Below, piece by piece: positions 26,467 to 36,417 of a DNA stretch of 64,000 nt; the stretch's first letter is position 1; each line of letters starts with the position of its first letter. A model generated the notes under the pieces. The model saw only the letters and a program-made list of their open reading frames with translations, was not told the origin of the DNA and searched no databases. The DNA is from UBA1794 sp050946375 (GTDB lineage: Bacteria; Bacteroidota; Bacteroidia; Bacteroidales; Bacteroidaceae): NCBI GenBank assembly GCA_050946375.1, contig JBMNUT010000015.1, positions 11,628-75,627 of the forward strand, read 5' to 3'. The position numbers and the translations under genes are program-made.

Positions 26467-27121
26467 CGCTCAATTCTTGAATAGATTGCATTCGGTTGAA
26501 CATCACGGCCAGGTGAGCATAGAGGGAAGTGTTTTGAACGACCACTCTTTTCGGAGCACGAATCCGTACCGGGGTAAAATTCCAGATAGCGCGAATGCCA
26601 CTCCGGGCAATACGCTCGGTTATATTTTGAGACACTTCGATAGGAACCGTCAGGATTCCGATACGTACTTCCTTGCAGGAAAAGTACTTTTCAAAGGAAT
26701 CCATGTGATAAATAGGAATTTGGTTCAACTCACGACCGACTAAAGCAGGATTGACATCGAAGGCAGCAACGATTTCCATCCCGAACTGGGCCAGACCGCC
26801 ATCCCGCAGGAGAGCGCCTCCCAGATTACCAACCCCAAAAAGAAAGGCCTTATGCATCTGACGAAAGCCCAAGAAACGCTCCAGCACCTCTTCCAGCGCT
26901 TTTATCTCATAGCCCACACGTGTGCGGCCACTGATCTGCATGTACGACAAGTCTTTGGCTATTTGCGAAGCATCAATGCCTGTCGCATTGGAAATTTGAG
27001 TGGAGGAAACATAACGCTCCCCTTCGTTTCTCAACAGTTTAATGCAAGAGAGGTACCACGGAAGCCTGCGCAAAGAAGGTTCGGGCACCTTGTTCCCGGG
27101 AATATCACTCTTGGTTGCCAT
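26423..27121 (-). CDS. rex: Redox-sensing transcriptional repressor Rex
   Basis: A 232-residue repressor that senses the NADH/NAD+ ratio. It has an N-terminal winged-helix domain (YVSSTQISNATGIDASQIAKDLSYM, residues about 37-61) and a C-terminal Rossmann domain with the FGVGNLGGAL motif (residues about 95-104). Rex usually controls fermentation and respiration genes. Its own control cannot be read here: the short upstream gap shows only a -7-like box and no perfect Rex operator. It leads the leftward group that ends with ispF. Confidence 0.94.
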   Translation of the reverse strand: MATKSDIPGNKVPEPSLRRLPWYLSCIKLLRNEGERYVSSTQISNATGIDASQIAKDLSYMQISGRTRVGYEIKALEEVLERFLGFRQMHKAFLFGVGNLGGALLRDGGLAQFGMEIVAAFDVNPALVGRELNQIPIYHMDSFEKYFSCKEVRIGILTVPIEVSQNITERIARSGIRAIWNFTPVRIRAPKRVVVQNTSLYAHLAVMFNRMQSIQELSDEDIRMGKQLSLRQ

Positions 27122-27165
27122 CTTTTTTCCTCTTGAAACTACTGGAATAAACGAGGTTATCGAGA

Positions 27166-27173
27166 CAAATATA
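27166..27173 (-). promoter_or_regulatory. -7 box of the rex group
   Basis: Read leftward TATATTTG (TAnnTTTG), about 45 bases before the rex ATG. No good -33 box is seen. Confidence 0.45.
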
Positions 27174-27215
27174 CAGCTTTTTTCCTGAATGGGAAGGTAT
27201 CTGAAAAAAGTTTGC

Positions 27216-27223
27216 TACCTTTG
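27216..27223 (+). promoter_or_regulatory. -7 box of the SUI1-family gene
   Basis: TACCTTTG, 46 bases before the ATG. The -33 region is poor. Confidence 0.45.
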
Positions 27224-27269
27224 AAAGATAAAACAACATAAGTTTATCCTTGTAATACCTTAATCCGCA

Positions 27270-27608
27270 ATGAAAGATAACGATTGGAAGAAGCGCTTGA
27301 ATATACTCTATTCAACCAATCCCGATTTCCAGTACGAATACGATGAAGAGGCGGAAGCCGAAACCCTTAGCCCGGACCAACAAAAACTCAGGGTTCAAAT
27401 TGAGAAAAAAGGCCGAAATGGAAAAACGGCCACGATTATCAACGGATTTATCGGACAGGAAGAAGACCTAAAGGAATTGGCACGCCACATCAAAAATCGC
27501 TGCGGAGTAGGTGGAAGCGCAAAGGACGGACAAATCATCATACAAGGCGATTTGAAAGAAAAAGTGCTGAACGTCCTGAAAGAAGCCGGATACAAAAACA
27601 GCAAATAA
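27270..27608 (+). CDS. SUI1/eIF1-like translation factor (YciH family)
   Basis: A 112-residue protein. The C-terminal 80 residues form a SUI1 domain (KTATIINGFIGQEEDLKELARHIK, then CGVGGSAKDGQIIIQGD), as in eIF1 and bacterial YciH, a factor thought to influence start-site fidelity. The N-terminal 30 residues are acidic and variable. It is a single-gene unit between divergent rex and the convergent tsf gene, with its own -7 box and a strong terminator. The role in this organism is not established. Confidence 0.9.
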   Translation: MKDNDWKKRLNILYSTNPDFQYEYDEEAEAETLSPDQQKLRVQIEKKGRNGKTATIINGFIGQEEDLKELARHIKNRCGVGGSAKDGQIIIQGDLKEKVLNVLKEAGYKNSK

Positions 27609-27620
27609 GGACAAAATAAG

Positions 27621-27666
27621 AAACCCGCCGGAAGGCTCTAAAAGAGTATCCCGGCGGGTTTTCTAT
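27621..27666. terminator. Bidirectional terminator between the SUI1 gene and tsf
   Basis: AAACCCGCCGG (27621-27631) pairs perfectly with CCGGCGGGTTT (27651-27661), followed by TTCT on the right and flanked by A-rich sequence on the left. Confidence 0.85.
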
Positions 27667-27698
27667 GTTTGACTTCAATCTTCTATGAGAAAGACTGA

Positions 27699-28523
27699 TT
27701 ACTCTTGGTTAAGAGTGAAACGGTTGAAAGCAATTACGGTCAGATCCTTGTCGATGCTCTTCAAGTATTCAGCAACCGTCTTCTTCGGATCTTTTACATA
27801 CTCTTGGTTGAGCAGGCAAACTTCCTTATAGAACTTGCTGATGCGGCCTTGTGCAATCCGCTCAATCAGGTTCTCCGGTTTTCCTTCCTCACGAGCCTTG
27901 TCAGCAGCGATTTCCTTCTCGCGGGCAATGAGGTCAGCCGGAACACCAGCCTCGTCAACAGCCACAGGAGCCATAGCCGCAATCTGCATAGCTACCTCAT
28001 GGGTTATTTCGGCAGGAACATCAGCCTGGTTGAAAGCGACGCTGGTAGCCAAGCGATTTCCCGGATGGATGTATACAGCCGTTGTCGGGCCTTCTACGAT
28101 AGAATAACCGTCCAACTCCATCTTTTCACCCGTAACACCGCTGCGGTCAACTACTGCATCCTGTACAGTACCTTTGCCCAAAGGAAGCGCTTTCACTTCA
28201 TCCAGAGTTTTGCACTTTGCAGCCAATGCAGCATCGATTATCTCATTCGTCAAAGCCACGAAGTCAGCATTCTTAGCAACGAAGTCAGTTTCACACTTCA
28301 ATGCGATTATCACAGCAAATCCGTCATTGCATTTTGCAAGAACACAGCCTTCAGAAGCGTCACGATCCGAGCGTTTTGCTGCAACAGCCTGACCTTTCTT
28401 ACGAATGATCTCCATTGCTTTTTCGAAATCATTGTCAGCTTCGGTCAAAGCATTCTTGCAATCCATCATACCAGCACCGGTCATCTTGCGCAAGTGCTGG
28501 ATATCAGCCATTGTTACTGCCAT
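27699..28523 (-). CDS. tsf: Elongation factor Ts
   Basis: A 274-residue guanine-nucleotide exchange factor for EF-Tu. The N-terminal UBA-like domain (IQHLRKMTGAGMMDCKNALTEA) and the family motif CETDFVAKNADFV are clear. The C-terminal SKFYKEVCLLNQEYVKDPKKTV is also typical. It lies 56 bases downstream of rpsB, the usual rpsB-tsf pairing, and ends at the bidirectional terminator. Confidence 0.97.
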   Translation of the reverse strand: MAVTMADIQHLRKMTGAGMMDCKNALTEADNDFEKAMEIIRKKGQAVAAKRSDRDASEGCVLAKCNDGFAVIIALKCETDFVAKNADFVALTNEIIDAALAAKCKTLDEVKALPLGKGTVQDAVVDRSGVTGEKMELDGYSIVEGPTTAVYIHPGNRLATSVAFNQADVPAEITHEVAMQIAAMAPVAVDEAGVPADLIAREKEIAADKAREEGKPENLIERIAQGRISKFYKEVCLLNQEYVKDPKKTVAEYLKSIDKDLTVIAFNRFTLNQE

Positions 28524-28579
28524 ATTTTATATCTTTCCTTTTTCGAGATTAAACTATTCGACAATCCTATATTCTCAAA

Positions 28580-29419
28580 TTATTCTGCTGCAGATTCTTC
28601 CGAAGCAGGAGCACTTTGCTCGGCAGGAGCCTCACTTGCTGCCTCTTCATTATCTTTTTCTACCCGTGCTTTGCTCACCCGTTTTTTCTTCGGAGCAGCC
28701 TCACCGGCAGCTTCAGCATCCACTTTTTCAGCTTTACGCTCTTCCAAGCCTTCAGCTATGGCAGCGCAACAAGCGTCGAGAATTACTTCTATAGATTTTG
28801 TAGCATCGTCATTTGCAGGAATCACGAAGTCTACCTCGTTCGGATTGGAGTTCGTATCCACAATACCGAATACGGGAATACCCAAACGATTAGCCTCGCG
28901 TACTGCAATGTTCTCCTTCAATACGTCAACCACGAAAAGAGCTGACGGAAGGCGGGTCAAGTCGGCAATAGAACCGAGGTTCTTTTCCAACTTAGCGCGT
29001 TGACGGGAGATCTGAAGGATTTCGCGTTTCGACAGATTAGCATACGTTCCATCGTTAGTCAGCTTGTCGATATTAGCCATCTTCTTCACAGCCTTACGGA
29101 TTGTGGGGAAGTTAGTCAGCATACCGCCCGGCCAACGTTCAATAACATACGGCATATTGACTGAAGCAGCCTTCTCAGCAACAATTTCCTTTGCTTGTTT
29201 TTTAGTAGCGACAAAAAGAATCTTCTTACCAGATTTTGCTATTTGCTTCAAAGCATCAGCAGCTTCATCAATCTTAGCAACTGTCTTATGCAAATCTATG
29301 ATGTGGATTCCATTACGCTCCATAAAGATATAAGGAGCCATAGCAGGATTCCATTTACGTTTCAGATGTCCGAAATGACAACCGGCCTCCAGGAGGGTAT
29401 CAAATGTTGTACGTGCCAT
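28580..29419 (-). CDS. rpsB: 30S ribosomal protein S2
   Basis: A 279-residue S2 protein. Typical segments are LLEAGCHFGHLKRKWNPAMA near the start, then ERWPGGMLTNFPTI and NRLGIPVFGIVDTNSNP. Residues from about 225 onward are an Ala/Glu/Lys-rich tail that extends beyond the core and is common in Bacteroidales. It is transcribed leftward with tsf. A 195-base gap separates it from rpsI; I saw no convincing promoter there, so read-through from rplM is possible. Confidence 0.97.
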   Translation of the reverse strand: MARTTFDTLLEAGCHFGHLKRKWNPAMAPYIFMERNGIHIIDLHKTVAKIDEAADALKQIAKSGKKILFVATKKQAKEIVAEKAASVNMPYVIERWPGGMLTNFPTIRKAVKKMANIDKLTNDGTYANLSKREILQISRQRAKLEKNLGSIADLTRLPSALFVVDVLKENIAVREANRLGIPVFGIVDTNSNPNEVDFVIPANDDATKSIEVILDACCAAIAEGLEERKAEKVDAEAAGEAAPKKKRVSKARVEKDNEEAASEAPAEQSAPASEESAAE

Positions 29420-29614
29420 AAATTAAATAATTCGTTTTTCGTTTACTTTCTTTGTTGTTCTTGTTAACTCTCACAGTTTAAAAACCAATCCATGAGTAGC
29501 CGTAAACCGAAAGCGAGTCTCATGAATTTAGATACTAAACGTGCTTTTCGGGATTTTCCCTTTCCCGTTCTTCAAGCAATACACATACCAAATAAAGATG
29601 GTACATATAAGATC

Positions 29615-30001
29615 TTAACGCTTGCTGAACTGGAATCTCTTTCTTGCTTTGGGACGTCCCGGTTTTTTACGCTCCACAACACGCGAATCACGCGTCATGA
29701 AACCTTCACTGCGCAAAAGTTTCTTATCCTCTTCGTTGATCTTAACCAGCGCACGGGCAATAGCAAGGCGAAGAGCCTGAGACTGTCCGGTAAAACCGCC
29801 ACCGCACAAATTCACCTTGATGTCATACTTCTCAGCTACATTCAAAGCGTTCAACGGCTGTTTTACCACATACTGAAGTATTGTCGAGGGGAAATATTCG
29901 GTAAGATCCCGTTTGTTGATTGTGATTTTGCCCGTACCTTCTTTCACGAAGACACGCGCTACAGCACTTTTACGACGGCCTAATGCGTTTATTATTTCCA
30001 T
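29615..30001 (-). CDS. rpsI: 30S ribosomal protein S9
   Basis: A 128-residue S9 protein. It begins ALGRRKSAVARVFVKEGTG and ends with the basic tail KKPGRPKARKRFQFSKR that reaches the ribosomal P site. The gene is 11 bases downstream of rplM, the usual rplM-rpsI pair. Confidence 0.98.
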   Translation of the reverse strand: MEIINALGRRKSAVARVFVKEGTGKITINKRDLTEYFPSTILQYVVKQPLNALNVAEKYDIKVNLCGGGFTGQSQALRLAIARALVKINEEDKKLLRSEGFMTRDSRVVERKKPGRPKARKRFQFSKR

Positions 30002-30012
30002 TGATGTTACCC

Positions 30013-30474
30013 TTATTTAAGAATATTTATATCAATCATCTTCGGATTTTGAGCCACCTGCTTGTGCTCAGCACCTTCATATACATACATATTGTTCAGC
30101 AGCTTGGCGCCCAGTTTGTTCTTGGGGAGCATGCCTTTCACAACACGACGCAACAATTTCTCCGTACCATTAGGACGTGCTTTCAAAGCAGCAGGGGTTA
30201 ACTTCCGTTGTCCACCAGGATAACCCGTATAGTTCAAATAAATACGGTCAGTCCATTTATTACCGGTAAGTTTTACCTTATCCGCGTTAATAATAATCAC
30301 ATTGTCGCCACAGTCAACGTGCGGGGTAAAATTCGGTTTATACTTCCCGCGGAGTAATTTGGCGACCTTAGTGCCCAAACGACCCAGAACTTGGTCGGTA
30401 GCATCTACGATGACCCATTCTTTCTGCACTGTAGCTTTGTTGGCAGAGATGGTCTTGTAACTTAAAGTATCCAC
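30013..30474 (-). CDS. rplM: 50S ribosomal protein L13
   Basis: A 153-residue L13 protein. Motifs WVIVDATDQVLGRLGTKVA and GDNVIIINADKVKLTG are characteristic. It leads the leftward rplM-rpsI unit from a well-formed promoter about 70 bases upstream. Confidence 0.98.
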   Translation of the reverse strand: MDTLSYKTISANKATVQKEWVIVDATDQVLGRLGTKVAKLLRGKYKPNFTPHVDCGDNVIIINADKVKLTGNKWTDRIYLNYTGYPGGQRKLTPAALKARPNGTEKLLRRVVKGMLPKNKLGAKLLNNMYVYEGAEHKQVAQNPKMIDINILK

Positions 30475-30545
30475 TTCGCTAATTCTTTTTTGTTGTTTGT
30501 TTAAACTACTAAAAAACTAAACTTTATCAGATAATAATCGGCCTG

Positions 30546-30576
30546 CAAAGGTACAACTTTTCTATTTCCCGACAAA
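30546..30576 (-). promoter_or_regulatory. rplM operon promoter
   Basis: Read leftward: TTTG (30576-30573), 19-base spacer, TACCTTTG (30553-30546). This is the best-matching promoter in the window. Confidence 0.8.
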
Positions 30577-30650
30577 AGAAACGCTCTTTTTTATCTTTAT
30601 TAGCGCACAAGATTCTTGTTTTCCAGCATAATCCGCACCGATTCGCGCCT

Positions 30651-31970
30651 CTAATCTATAAGATAATGTGTAATCATCCCGCTGATCTGAAGCAGCGAAA
30701 CTTCACACATTTTCGTGTCATATTCAGCCGTAAGCAAGCGGTCTTCCGCATCCAGAAGGCTATTTTGCGCCTCACGCATCTCAATACCGGCAAGGTCGCC
30801 GAGCAGGAACCGCTCATAGGCTATGGCATAATTCTCCCGCGCGACAACCAGATTCTCACGTTCCAGATTGAGCAAACGTCTGTTGTTGCAATAAGCCTGC
30901 CACAAGTCTGCCAGCTGCGCGCGCAACGACAACTCCAGGTTATTGCGCTCCCACTCGGCATTCTCCGCAGCCAACCGGGCATTAACCCGCTCGCGGCGCC
31001 GGTTTCCGTCGAATATCTTAAAGCCTACGGTAGCTCCAAAGTCAAGCCCAAAATTATTGCGCTTAGCCGTCGTCCCCACCGCATAGCGGTTATGACTGTA
31101 GCCATACCCCGCATTCAGCCTAACATACGGATAATCACGCGAGCGAACCGCCTTCAGCTCTATTTCGGCCAACTGCTGGTTATGGTTCATATTAAGCAAC
31201 TCACTGTTGCTGCGAAGCATACCGGCCAACAACGTATCATAATTCAAATTCATATCAATCGTAATTGCCGTATCCGCCGCAATGATTCGCCGGTTGCTGT
31301 CTTGCGAGGCAATCAATTCATTGATCCGTATGCGGGAAGTAGCCAATACCTCAATCTGTTTCAGACATTCCGCACTGTCCGCGTTGAAGTCCACACCCGC
31401 CTGCCGATAGTCGAGCCGCGAATTGGAACCGATAATATAACGCTCTTCAGCTATGCGAAGCCGCTCTTTCGAGAGCTTTACCGCATAAAGCAGGTTCTTG
31501 AAACGGATTTCCTGCTGCACAAGATTAAAATACTCACTGGTCAGGTTCGCAATATAGTCTTCAATCGCAATGCGCGTAAGCGTTTCGCCCTGCCTCTGCA
31601 ATTCCTGCAAGCGGCTTTTTTCCGTTTGAATCTTGAAACCGTCGAATATCGTCCAGTCCGCAGTAATACCGGCCGTCAAGGTATGATCGAGCGCATTGCG
31701 GTTACGGCTGGAAGTACCCGTACCCCGCTCCACGTCTTCCGTAGTAGCCAGATTGCCGGCATAACCGAGCGAGAAGTCCACCGTAGGCAAAGCGCCGGCA
31801 TTGGCCAGCGTATTGTTATTGGCTGCTATCTGCTCTTCGTTGCGTACTATTTTAAGCGAATAATTATTTTGCAAACCCTCCTGCAGGAATTCCCGCAACG
31901 TGTTTTCCTGCGCCACGGACGGTAGCGAAGTGATGAGCACAAGGGCTGTGAGAAAGCTGAGTTTTTTCAT
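30651..31970 (-). CDS. TolC-family outer-membrane efflux protein
   Basis: A 439-residue outer-membrane channel with a signal peptide (residues 1-20, ending PSVAQ). The two repeated halves of long helices that build the TolC tunnel are evident (LQELQRQGETLTRIAIEDYIAN and ERENLVVARENYAIAYERF). It overlaps the RND pump gene by four bases (ATGA). It completes a tripartite pump with the two upstream genes. The substrate is not inferable. There is no lipobox, unlike many OprM-type proteins. Confidence 0.93.
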   Translation of the reverse strand: MKKLSFLTALVLITSLPSVAQENTLREFLQEGLQNNYSLKIVRNEEQIAANNNTLANAGALPTVDFSLGYAGNLATTEDVERGTGTSSRNRNALDHTLTAGITADWTIFDGFKIQTEKSRLQELQRQGETLTRIAIEDYIANLTSEYFNLVQQEIRFKNLLYAVKLSKERLRIAEERYIIGSNSRLDYRQAGVDFNADSAECLKQIEVLATSRIRINELIASQDSNRRIIAADTAITIDMNLNYDTLLAGMLRSNSELLNMNHNQQLAEIELKAVRSRDYPYVRLNAGYGYSHNRYAVGTTAKRNNFGLDFGATVGFKIFDGNRRRERVNARLAAENAEWERNNLELSLRAQLADLWQAYCNNRRLLNLERENLVVARENYAIAYERFLLGDLAGIEMREAQNSLLDAEDRLLTAEYDTKMCEVSLLQISGMITHYLID

Positions 31971-34900
31971 TCCTTCTTGGTTTTAACTGATTCTTTGGCC
32001 AAATCGGTCGACAGATACGAATAGATGGCCGGTACAATGAAAAGCGTAAGGAATGTAGAAATAAGCATTCCTCCTACCACCGCGATACCCATGGCGTTAC
32101 GTCCGTTGGCACCTTCCCCGTTGGCATAGACCAGGGGAATCAAGCCGAGAATCGTAGCCGCACTGGTCATCAGAATCGGGCGCAGACGCTGAGCGGCCGC
32201 ATCCCGTATGGCTTGTGCCTTCGGTTCGCCCGCTTTCTGCTTTTGATTGGCAAATTCAACAATCAGAATTCCGTTCTTTGCTACCAAGCCTATCAACATA
32301 ATGATACCGATCTGGCTGAAAATATTCATGGTCTGGTCGGAAAGAGCCATGAAGATCAACGCCCCACTGATGGCTAACGGCACGGTAAGCATGATAATGA
32401 AAGGATCCTTGAAGCTCTCGAACTGGGCGGCCAAAATCAAATAAATCAGAATCAGGGCCAGCGTAAACGCAAACAGCAAGCTGGACGAACTTTCGCTAAA
32501 CTCCTTCGAGTCGCCGGCCAATGCCGTGCGGAACGTATCGTCGAGCGTATTCTCGGCTATCTTGTCCATTTCTTCAATACCCTGCCCGATGGTTTTTCCT
32601 TCGGCCAGACCGGCAGAAACCGTAGCCGACACGAAGCGATTGTAACGGTAAAGTTTCGGCGGCGCAATGCCCTCCACCAGTTCCACAAGATTATCCATCT
32701 GCACCATTTCACCCTTTTCACTACGAACATACAGCGACTTCAAATGGGTCGGCTCATTACGTTGCTGACGGTTGATTTCGCCGACAATCTCATATTGCTT
32801 GCCGTTCATATACAAATAACCCATGCGCTGTCCGCTCAAGCCATACTGCAAAGTTTGGGCAATGTCCTGCGTACTGACACCCATCAGATTGGCCTTTTCG
32901 CGGTTGATGTTGATGCGGATTTCCGGATTACTGAACTTCAAGTCCACATCGGCCATCTGGAACGTCGGATTATCGTACACCTGAGCCATAAACTTCGGCA
33001 GCACTTCTTGCAGCTTCTCAATATTCGCAGCCTGCAACACATACTGCACCGGCATCGAACCCTTGCGCCCGCCGAAAGTGGACTGCTGCTGTACGAACGA
33101 ACGGGCATCGGTCTTATGCTTGATTGCCTGCGACAGTTTTTCCGCCACCTCCATCTGCGTATAGTCGCGGTCCTTGATGTCTTTCAGGGTAATCTGGATA
33201 TTTCCGGAACCACTCGATACACGCGCTGTGATAAACTCGGCATCCGGCATTATGGAGTCTGCCAATCGGTTTATGTCCTCCGTATAGTCCCGCATATATT
33301 CATAGGTAGCACCTTCCGGACCTGTCGTGCGAATCGTTATGCTCGACCGGTCTTCCAGCGGAGCCATCTCGCTCGGAATCGTCGTCCACAGCCAGCCAAT
33401 CGTGATGAAGGCCAGGACCATAATCACGATAGACCAGTTACGGTGTTTGAGAAACAGGTCAAGCCCACGTGCATACCAATAGTTCATTCCCGCGAAGAAC
33501 GGCTCGGTTTTGTTATAAAACCAACTCTGTTTTTCCCGATGAACCAACAGCTTCGTAGCCAACATAGGCGTAAAGGTCAAAGCGGCAAAAGCCGAAATAA
33601 TGACCGAACCTGCCACCACAAAACTGAACTCACGGAACAGACGCCCGGTCGTTCCTTCCATGAAGACAATCGGGAAGAACACGGAAACCAGAGTGATAGT
33701 CGTCGAAACTACGGCAAAGAATATCTCCTTCGCGCCTTCTATGCCCGCTTCCTTCGGTTCCATTCCCCGTTCGATGCGGATATAGATATTCTCCGTCATC
33801 ACGATGGCATCGTCCACCACAAGCCCCACGGCCAATACGATGGCCAACATGGAAAGCACATTGATGGAGAAGCCCGCCACATACATGACAAAGAAGGCAC
33901 CAATCAGCGAAACCGGAATCACAATACACGGGACGAGCGTCACCCGCCAGTCGCGCAGGAAGAGAAAAATGATGATAATTACAAGGATAAAGGCTTCGTA
34001 CACCGTGTCTTTCACTTCGTTGATAGAAGCCCTGATGAAGCGGGTATTGTCGAATCCATAGCTGTAGTGCACATCGTCCGGAAGATCTTTCTCCATCTGC
34101 TCCATGCGCTTATACACGGCTTCGGCAATGTTGATATGGTTTGCACCGGGCTGAGGAACGACTACGACGCCCACCATCGGCACTCCGTTCATCTTCATGT
34201 AGCTCTTCAGGTCGCGCGCACTCAATTCGGCCCGGCCAATATCGCTGAAGCGGACAATACGCCCGTCCGATTCCTTTACGACCAGATTGTTGAATTCCTC
34301 CGTGGTATGCATCTGCCCCATCGTCCGTATGGTCAGTTCCACCGTATTTCCTTCGATACTTCCCGAAGGGAGCTCCACATTTTCGCGGTCGAGGGCATTC
34401 TTGATATCAAGCGGGGTAATGCCATAACCCGACATCTTTACCGGATCGAGCCAGAGGCGCATGCAATAACGCTTTTCACCCCAGATGGAAACGCTGCTCA
34501 CCTCGGGGATTGTCTGCAACTGCTCCTTCACGGTCAAGTCGGCAATCTCACTCAATTCGAGCAACGAGCGCTTCTCGCTCTGAATGGCCACCATCAATAT
34601 CGGTTGCGCGTCGGCATCAGCTTTCGACACCGTAGGCGGATCGCAGTCGCGCGGCAAATAGCGTTGCGCACGCGACACCTTGTCGCGCACGTCATTGGCA
34701 GCCGTTTCAAGATCGACCGACAGTTCAAATTCCACCGTAATGCGGCTCTGTCCCTGCTGACTGACGCTCGTCAGCGAGCGGATGCCTGGTATTCCGTTGA
34801 TGTTCTGCTCCAGCGGTTCGGTAATCTGATTCTCGATTACGTCCGCATTGGCACCCGGATACGAGCAGCTCACGGATATGATTGGATTGTCGACCGAAGG

Positions 34901-35011
34901 ATATTCCCTGACTCCCAAGCTCAAATAGCCAATGCCGCCAAAGAGCAGAATGACAAGTGTCAGCACAGTGGCCAACACCGGGCGGCGAATACTTAGTTCT
35001 GATATGTTCAT
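31967..35011 (-). CDS. RND-family inner-membrane efflux pump (AcrB/HAE1 type)
   Basis: A 1014-residue pump with twelve membrane segments and two large periplasmic loops, as in AcrB. The proton-relay aspartates are in AVGLVVDDAIVMTENIYIR in the fourth membrane segment. The N-terminus (ISELSIRRPVLATVLTLVIL) and GANADVIENQITEPLEQNIN are typical of the hydrophobe/amphiphile exporters. It lies 22 bases after the adaptor gene and overlaps the TolC gene. The pump probably exports hydrophobic toxicants or bile salts, which is inference from the family. Confidence 0.95.
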   Translation of the reverse strand: MNISELSIRRPVLATVLTLVILLFGGIGYLSLGVREYPSVDNPIISVSCSYPGANADVIENQITEPLEQNINGIPGIRSLTSVSQQGQSRITVEFELSVDLETAANDVRDKVSRAQRYLPRDCDPPTVSKADADAQPILMVAIQSEKRSLLELSEIADLTVKEQLQTIPEVSSVSIWGEKRYCMRLWLDPVKMSGYGITPLDIKNALDRENVELPSGSIEGNTVELTIRTMGQMHTTEEFNNLVVKESDGRIVRFSDIGRAELSARDLKSYMKMNGVPMVGVVVVPQPGANHINIAEAVYKRMEQMEKDLPDDVHYSYGFDNTRFIRASINEVKDTVYEAFILVIIIIFLFLRDWRVTLVPCIVIPVSLIGAFFVMYVAGFSINVLSMLAIVLAVGLVVDDAIVMTENIYIRIERGMEPKEAGIEGAKEIFFAVVSTTITLVSVFFPIVFMEGTTGRLFREFSFVVAGSVIISAFAALTFTPMLATKLLVHREKQSWFYNKTEPFFAGMNYWYARGLDLFLKHRNWSIVIMVLAFITIGWLWTTIPSEMAPLEDRSSITIRTTGPEGATYEYMRDYTEDINRLADSIMPDAEFITARVSSGSGNIQITLKDIKDRDYTQMEVAEKLSQAIKHKTDARSFVQQQSTFGGRKGSMPVQYVLQAANIEKLQEVLPKFMAQVYDNPTFQMADVDLKFSNPEIRININREKANLMGVSTQDIAQTLQYGLSGQRMGYLYMNGKQYEIVGEINRQQRNEPTHLKSLYVRSEKGEMVQMDNLVELVEGIAPPKLYRYNRFVSATVSAGLAEGKTIGQGIEEMDKIAENTLDDTFRTALAGDSKEFSESSSSLLFAFTLALILIYLILAAQFESFKDPFIIMLTVPLAISGALIFMALSDQTMNIFSQIGIIMLIGLVAKNGILIVEFANQKQKAGEPKAQAIRDAAAQRLRPILMTSAATILGLIPLVYANGEGANGRNAMGIAVVGGMLISTFLTLFIVPAIYSYLSTDLAKESVKTKKE

Positions 35012-35033
35012 AAGTCGGAGAGCTTGTTAGAGA

Positions 35034-36110
35034 TTATTCGACGCTGTCCAAGGTAACACGCTGTCCGGTGCGGAGCTGCATCGTTCCGCTTACGATGACC
35101 GTATCGCCTGCACTTATGCCTCTCAGGACTTGAACCTTGGATTCCGTACGCAAGCCTTTGGTTATCTCCACCGGCTGCGCCACACCGCTCTTGTAGAGGA
35201 ATACTTTATCGATTCCCATCTCCGAGATAATCGCCTCGCTCGGCACTGCGAGCGTATTCTTATACTCCTGCGCTTCGAGACGGACATTCACGTAGCGTCC
35301 CGGCATCAATTTGCCGTTTTTGTTGGGATAATAGGCACGAATGGTGTACGTATGGGTCTCGACGTCGACTTTCGAGTCGGTAGCGTACACCTCTGCCGAG
35401 AAATCATTCATTTCGCCTTCTACGGAAAAAGAGAGTTTGGCCCCCGGCTTCAGCAAGCCGGCATAACGCTCCGGAACGGCAAACTCCACTTTCAGCGGAG
35501 TAATCTTCGTAAGCGTAGCCACAACGGTGGTAGGCGACGCATAGGCGCCCTGGCTCACTTGCCGCAAACCGATAATACCATCGAAGGGAGCACGCAGTTC
35601 CGTCTGGTCGATATTGGCCTTTATCATGTCAATCTCCGCATGCAGCGTGGCCAGATTGGTCTGCGCTTCCTGAAAAGCCTCGCGGCTCACGGCTTCTTTC
35701 TCCAGCAAAGCATTCTGACGGTACACGCGGTCGTTCGCCAGACGCAGCTGCGATTCCAATTTGCGCAGCTCCGCCTGCAAAGGAGCGTCGTTCACCTTGG
35801 CCAGCAACTGCCCCTTGCGTACCGTAGCGCCTTCGTTAAAATGAATAGCGGTAATCTTTCCGGAGGTTTCAAACGACAGTTGCACTTCTTCATCGGGCAG
35901 AAGAGAACCGCTCACCAAGAGCTCGTCGCTCAAGTTCTGCTGCTTTACCGTAACGGCCCGCACGTTCAACACGTCGCTTTTCTTCTCGCCCAGCTCCGCA
36001 CTGCTGTTTTCCAGTTCTTCATTCTCATGAGGGGTAAGGTTGTAGATACCCAATCCTGCCAGTCCCACTGCGACTACGCCTATAATACCCCATCGAATGT
36101 ATTTTTTCAT
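35034..36110 (-). CDS. RND efflux periplasmic adaptor (membrane fusion protein)
   Basis: A 358-residue adaptor. Residues 7-25 are an N-terminal membrane anchor without a lipobox. The lipoyl/barrel-sandwich halves (FETSGKITAIHFNEGATVRKG and ELRAPFDGIIGLRQVSQGAY) flank a helical hairpin, followed by beta-barrel and membrane-proximal domains. It is the first gene of the adaptor-pump-channel operon. I found no convincing promoter or regulator gene next to it. Confidence 0.93.
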   Translation of the reverse strand: MKKYIRWGIIGVVAVGLAGLGIYNLTPHENEELENSSAELGEKKSDVLNVRAVTVKQQNLSDELLVSGSLLPDEEVQLSFETSGKITAIHFNEGATVRKGQLLAKVNDAPLQAELRKLESQLRLANDRVYRQNALLEKEAVSREAFQEAQTNLATLHAEIDMIKANIDQTELRAPFDGIIGLRQVSQGAYASPTTVVATLTKITPLKVEFAVPERYAGLLKPGAKLSFSVEGEMNDFSAEVYATDSKVDVETHTYTIRAYYPNKNGKLMPGRYVNVRLEAQEYKNTLAVPSEAIISEMGIDKVFLYKSGVAQPVEITKGLRTESKVQVLRGISAGDTVIVSGTMQLRTGQRVTLDSVE

Positions 36111-36243
36111 AGTATATCTCTGCTGTTTGGTTTATGCTAATATGATGTAAAATGCTTGAGAAAGTTTAATGAGAAAATGCGACTTTTCTACTAAAAATAG
36201 GAAAAATCGAACATTCCCCCATGTTCCACCCGGGAAGAGCAGG

Positions 36244-36310
36244 AAGCAAACCGATTTTTTCCCTTGCTACTTTTGCGGAAAAGCCTTTGGACTTTTTCCA
36301 ATTTGATGCA
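36244..36310. repeat. 22-base repeat array R10
   Basis: Units CTACTTTTGCGGAAAAG at 36267 and GGACTTTTTCCAATTTG at 36289, 22 apart, with a weaker copy (CGATTTTTTCCC) near 36252. Confidence 0.65.
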
Positions 36311-36409
36311 AGGGAAATCCACCTCGGAGGCAAGGCTTCCTGCGCCGGGCGGCTCTGCCTTTTCGCGCAAAGGATAGGGATTACGAACAGGGAACTTACC
36401 TTTTTTATA

Positions 36410-36417
36410 TACCTTTG
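36410..36417 (+). promoter_or_regulatory. -7 box of the UvrA paralogue
   Basis: TACCTTTG, 20 bases before the ATG. There is no clear -33 box. Confidence 0.45.

Noticed and set aside
32744..34996. A 750-codon rightward frame opposite the RND pump gene.
   Set aside because: It is His/Arg-rich, without domains, and lies entirely within the well-supported pump gene.
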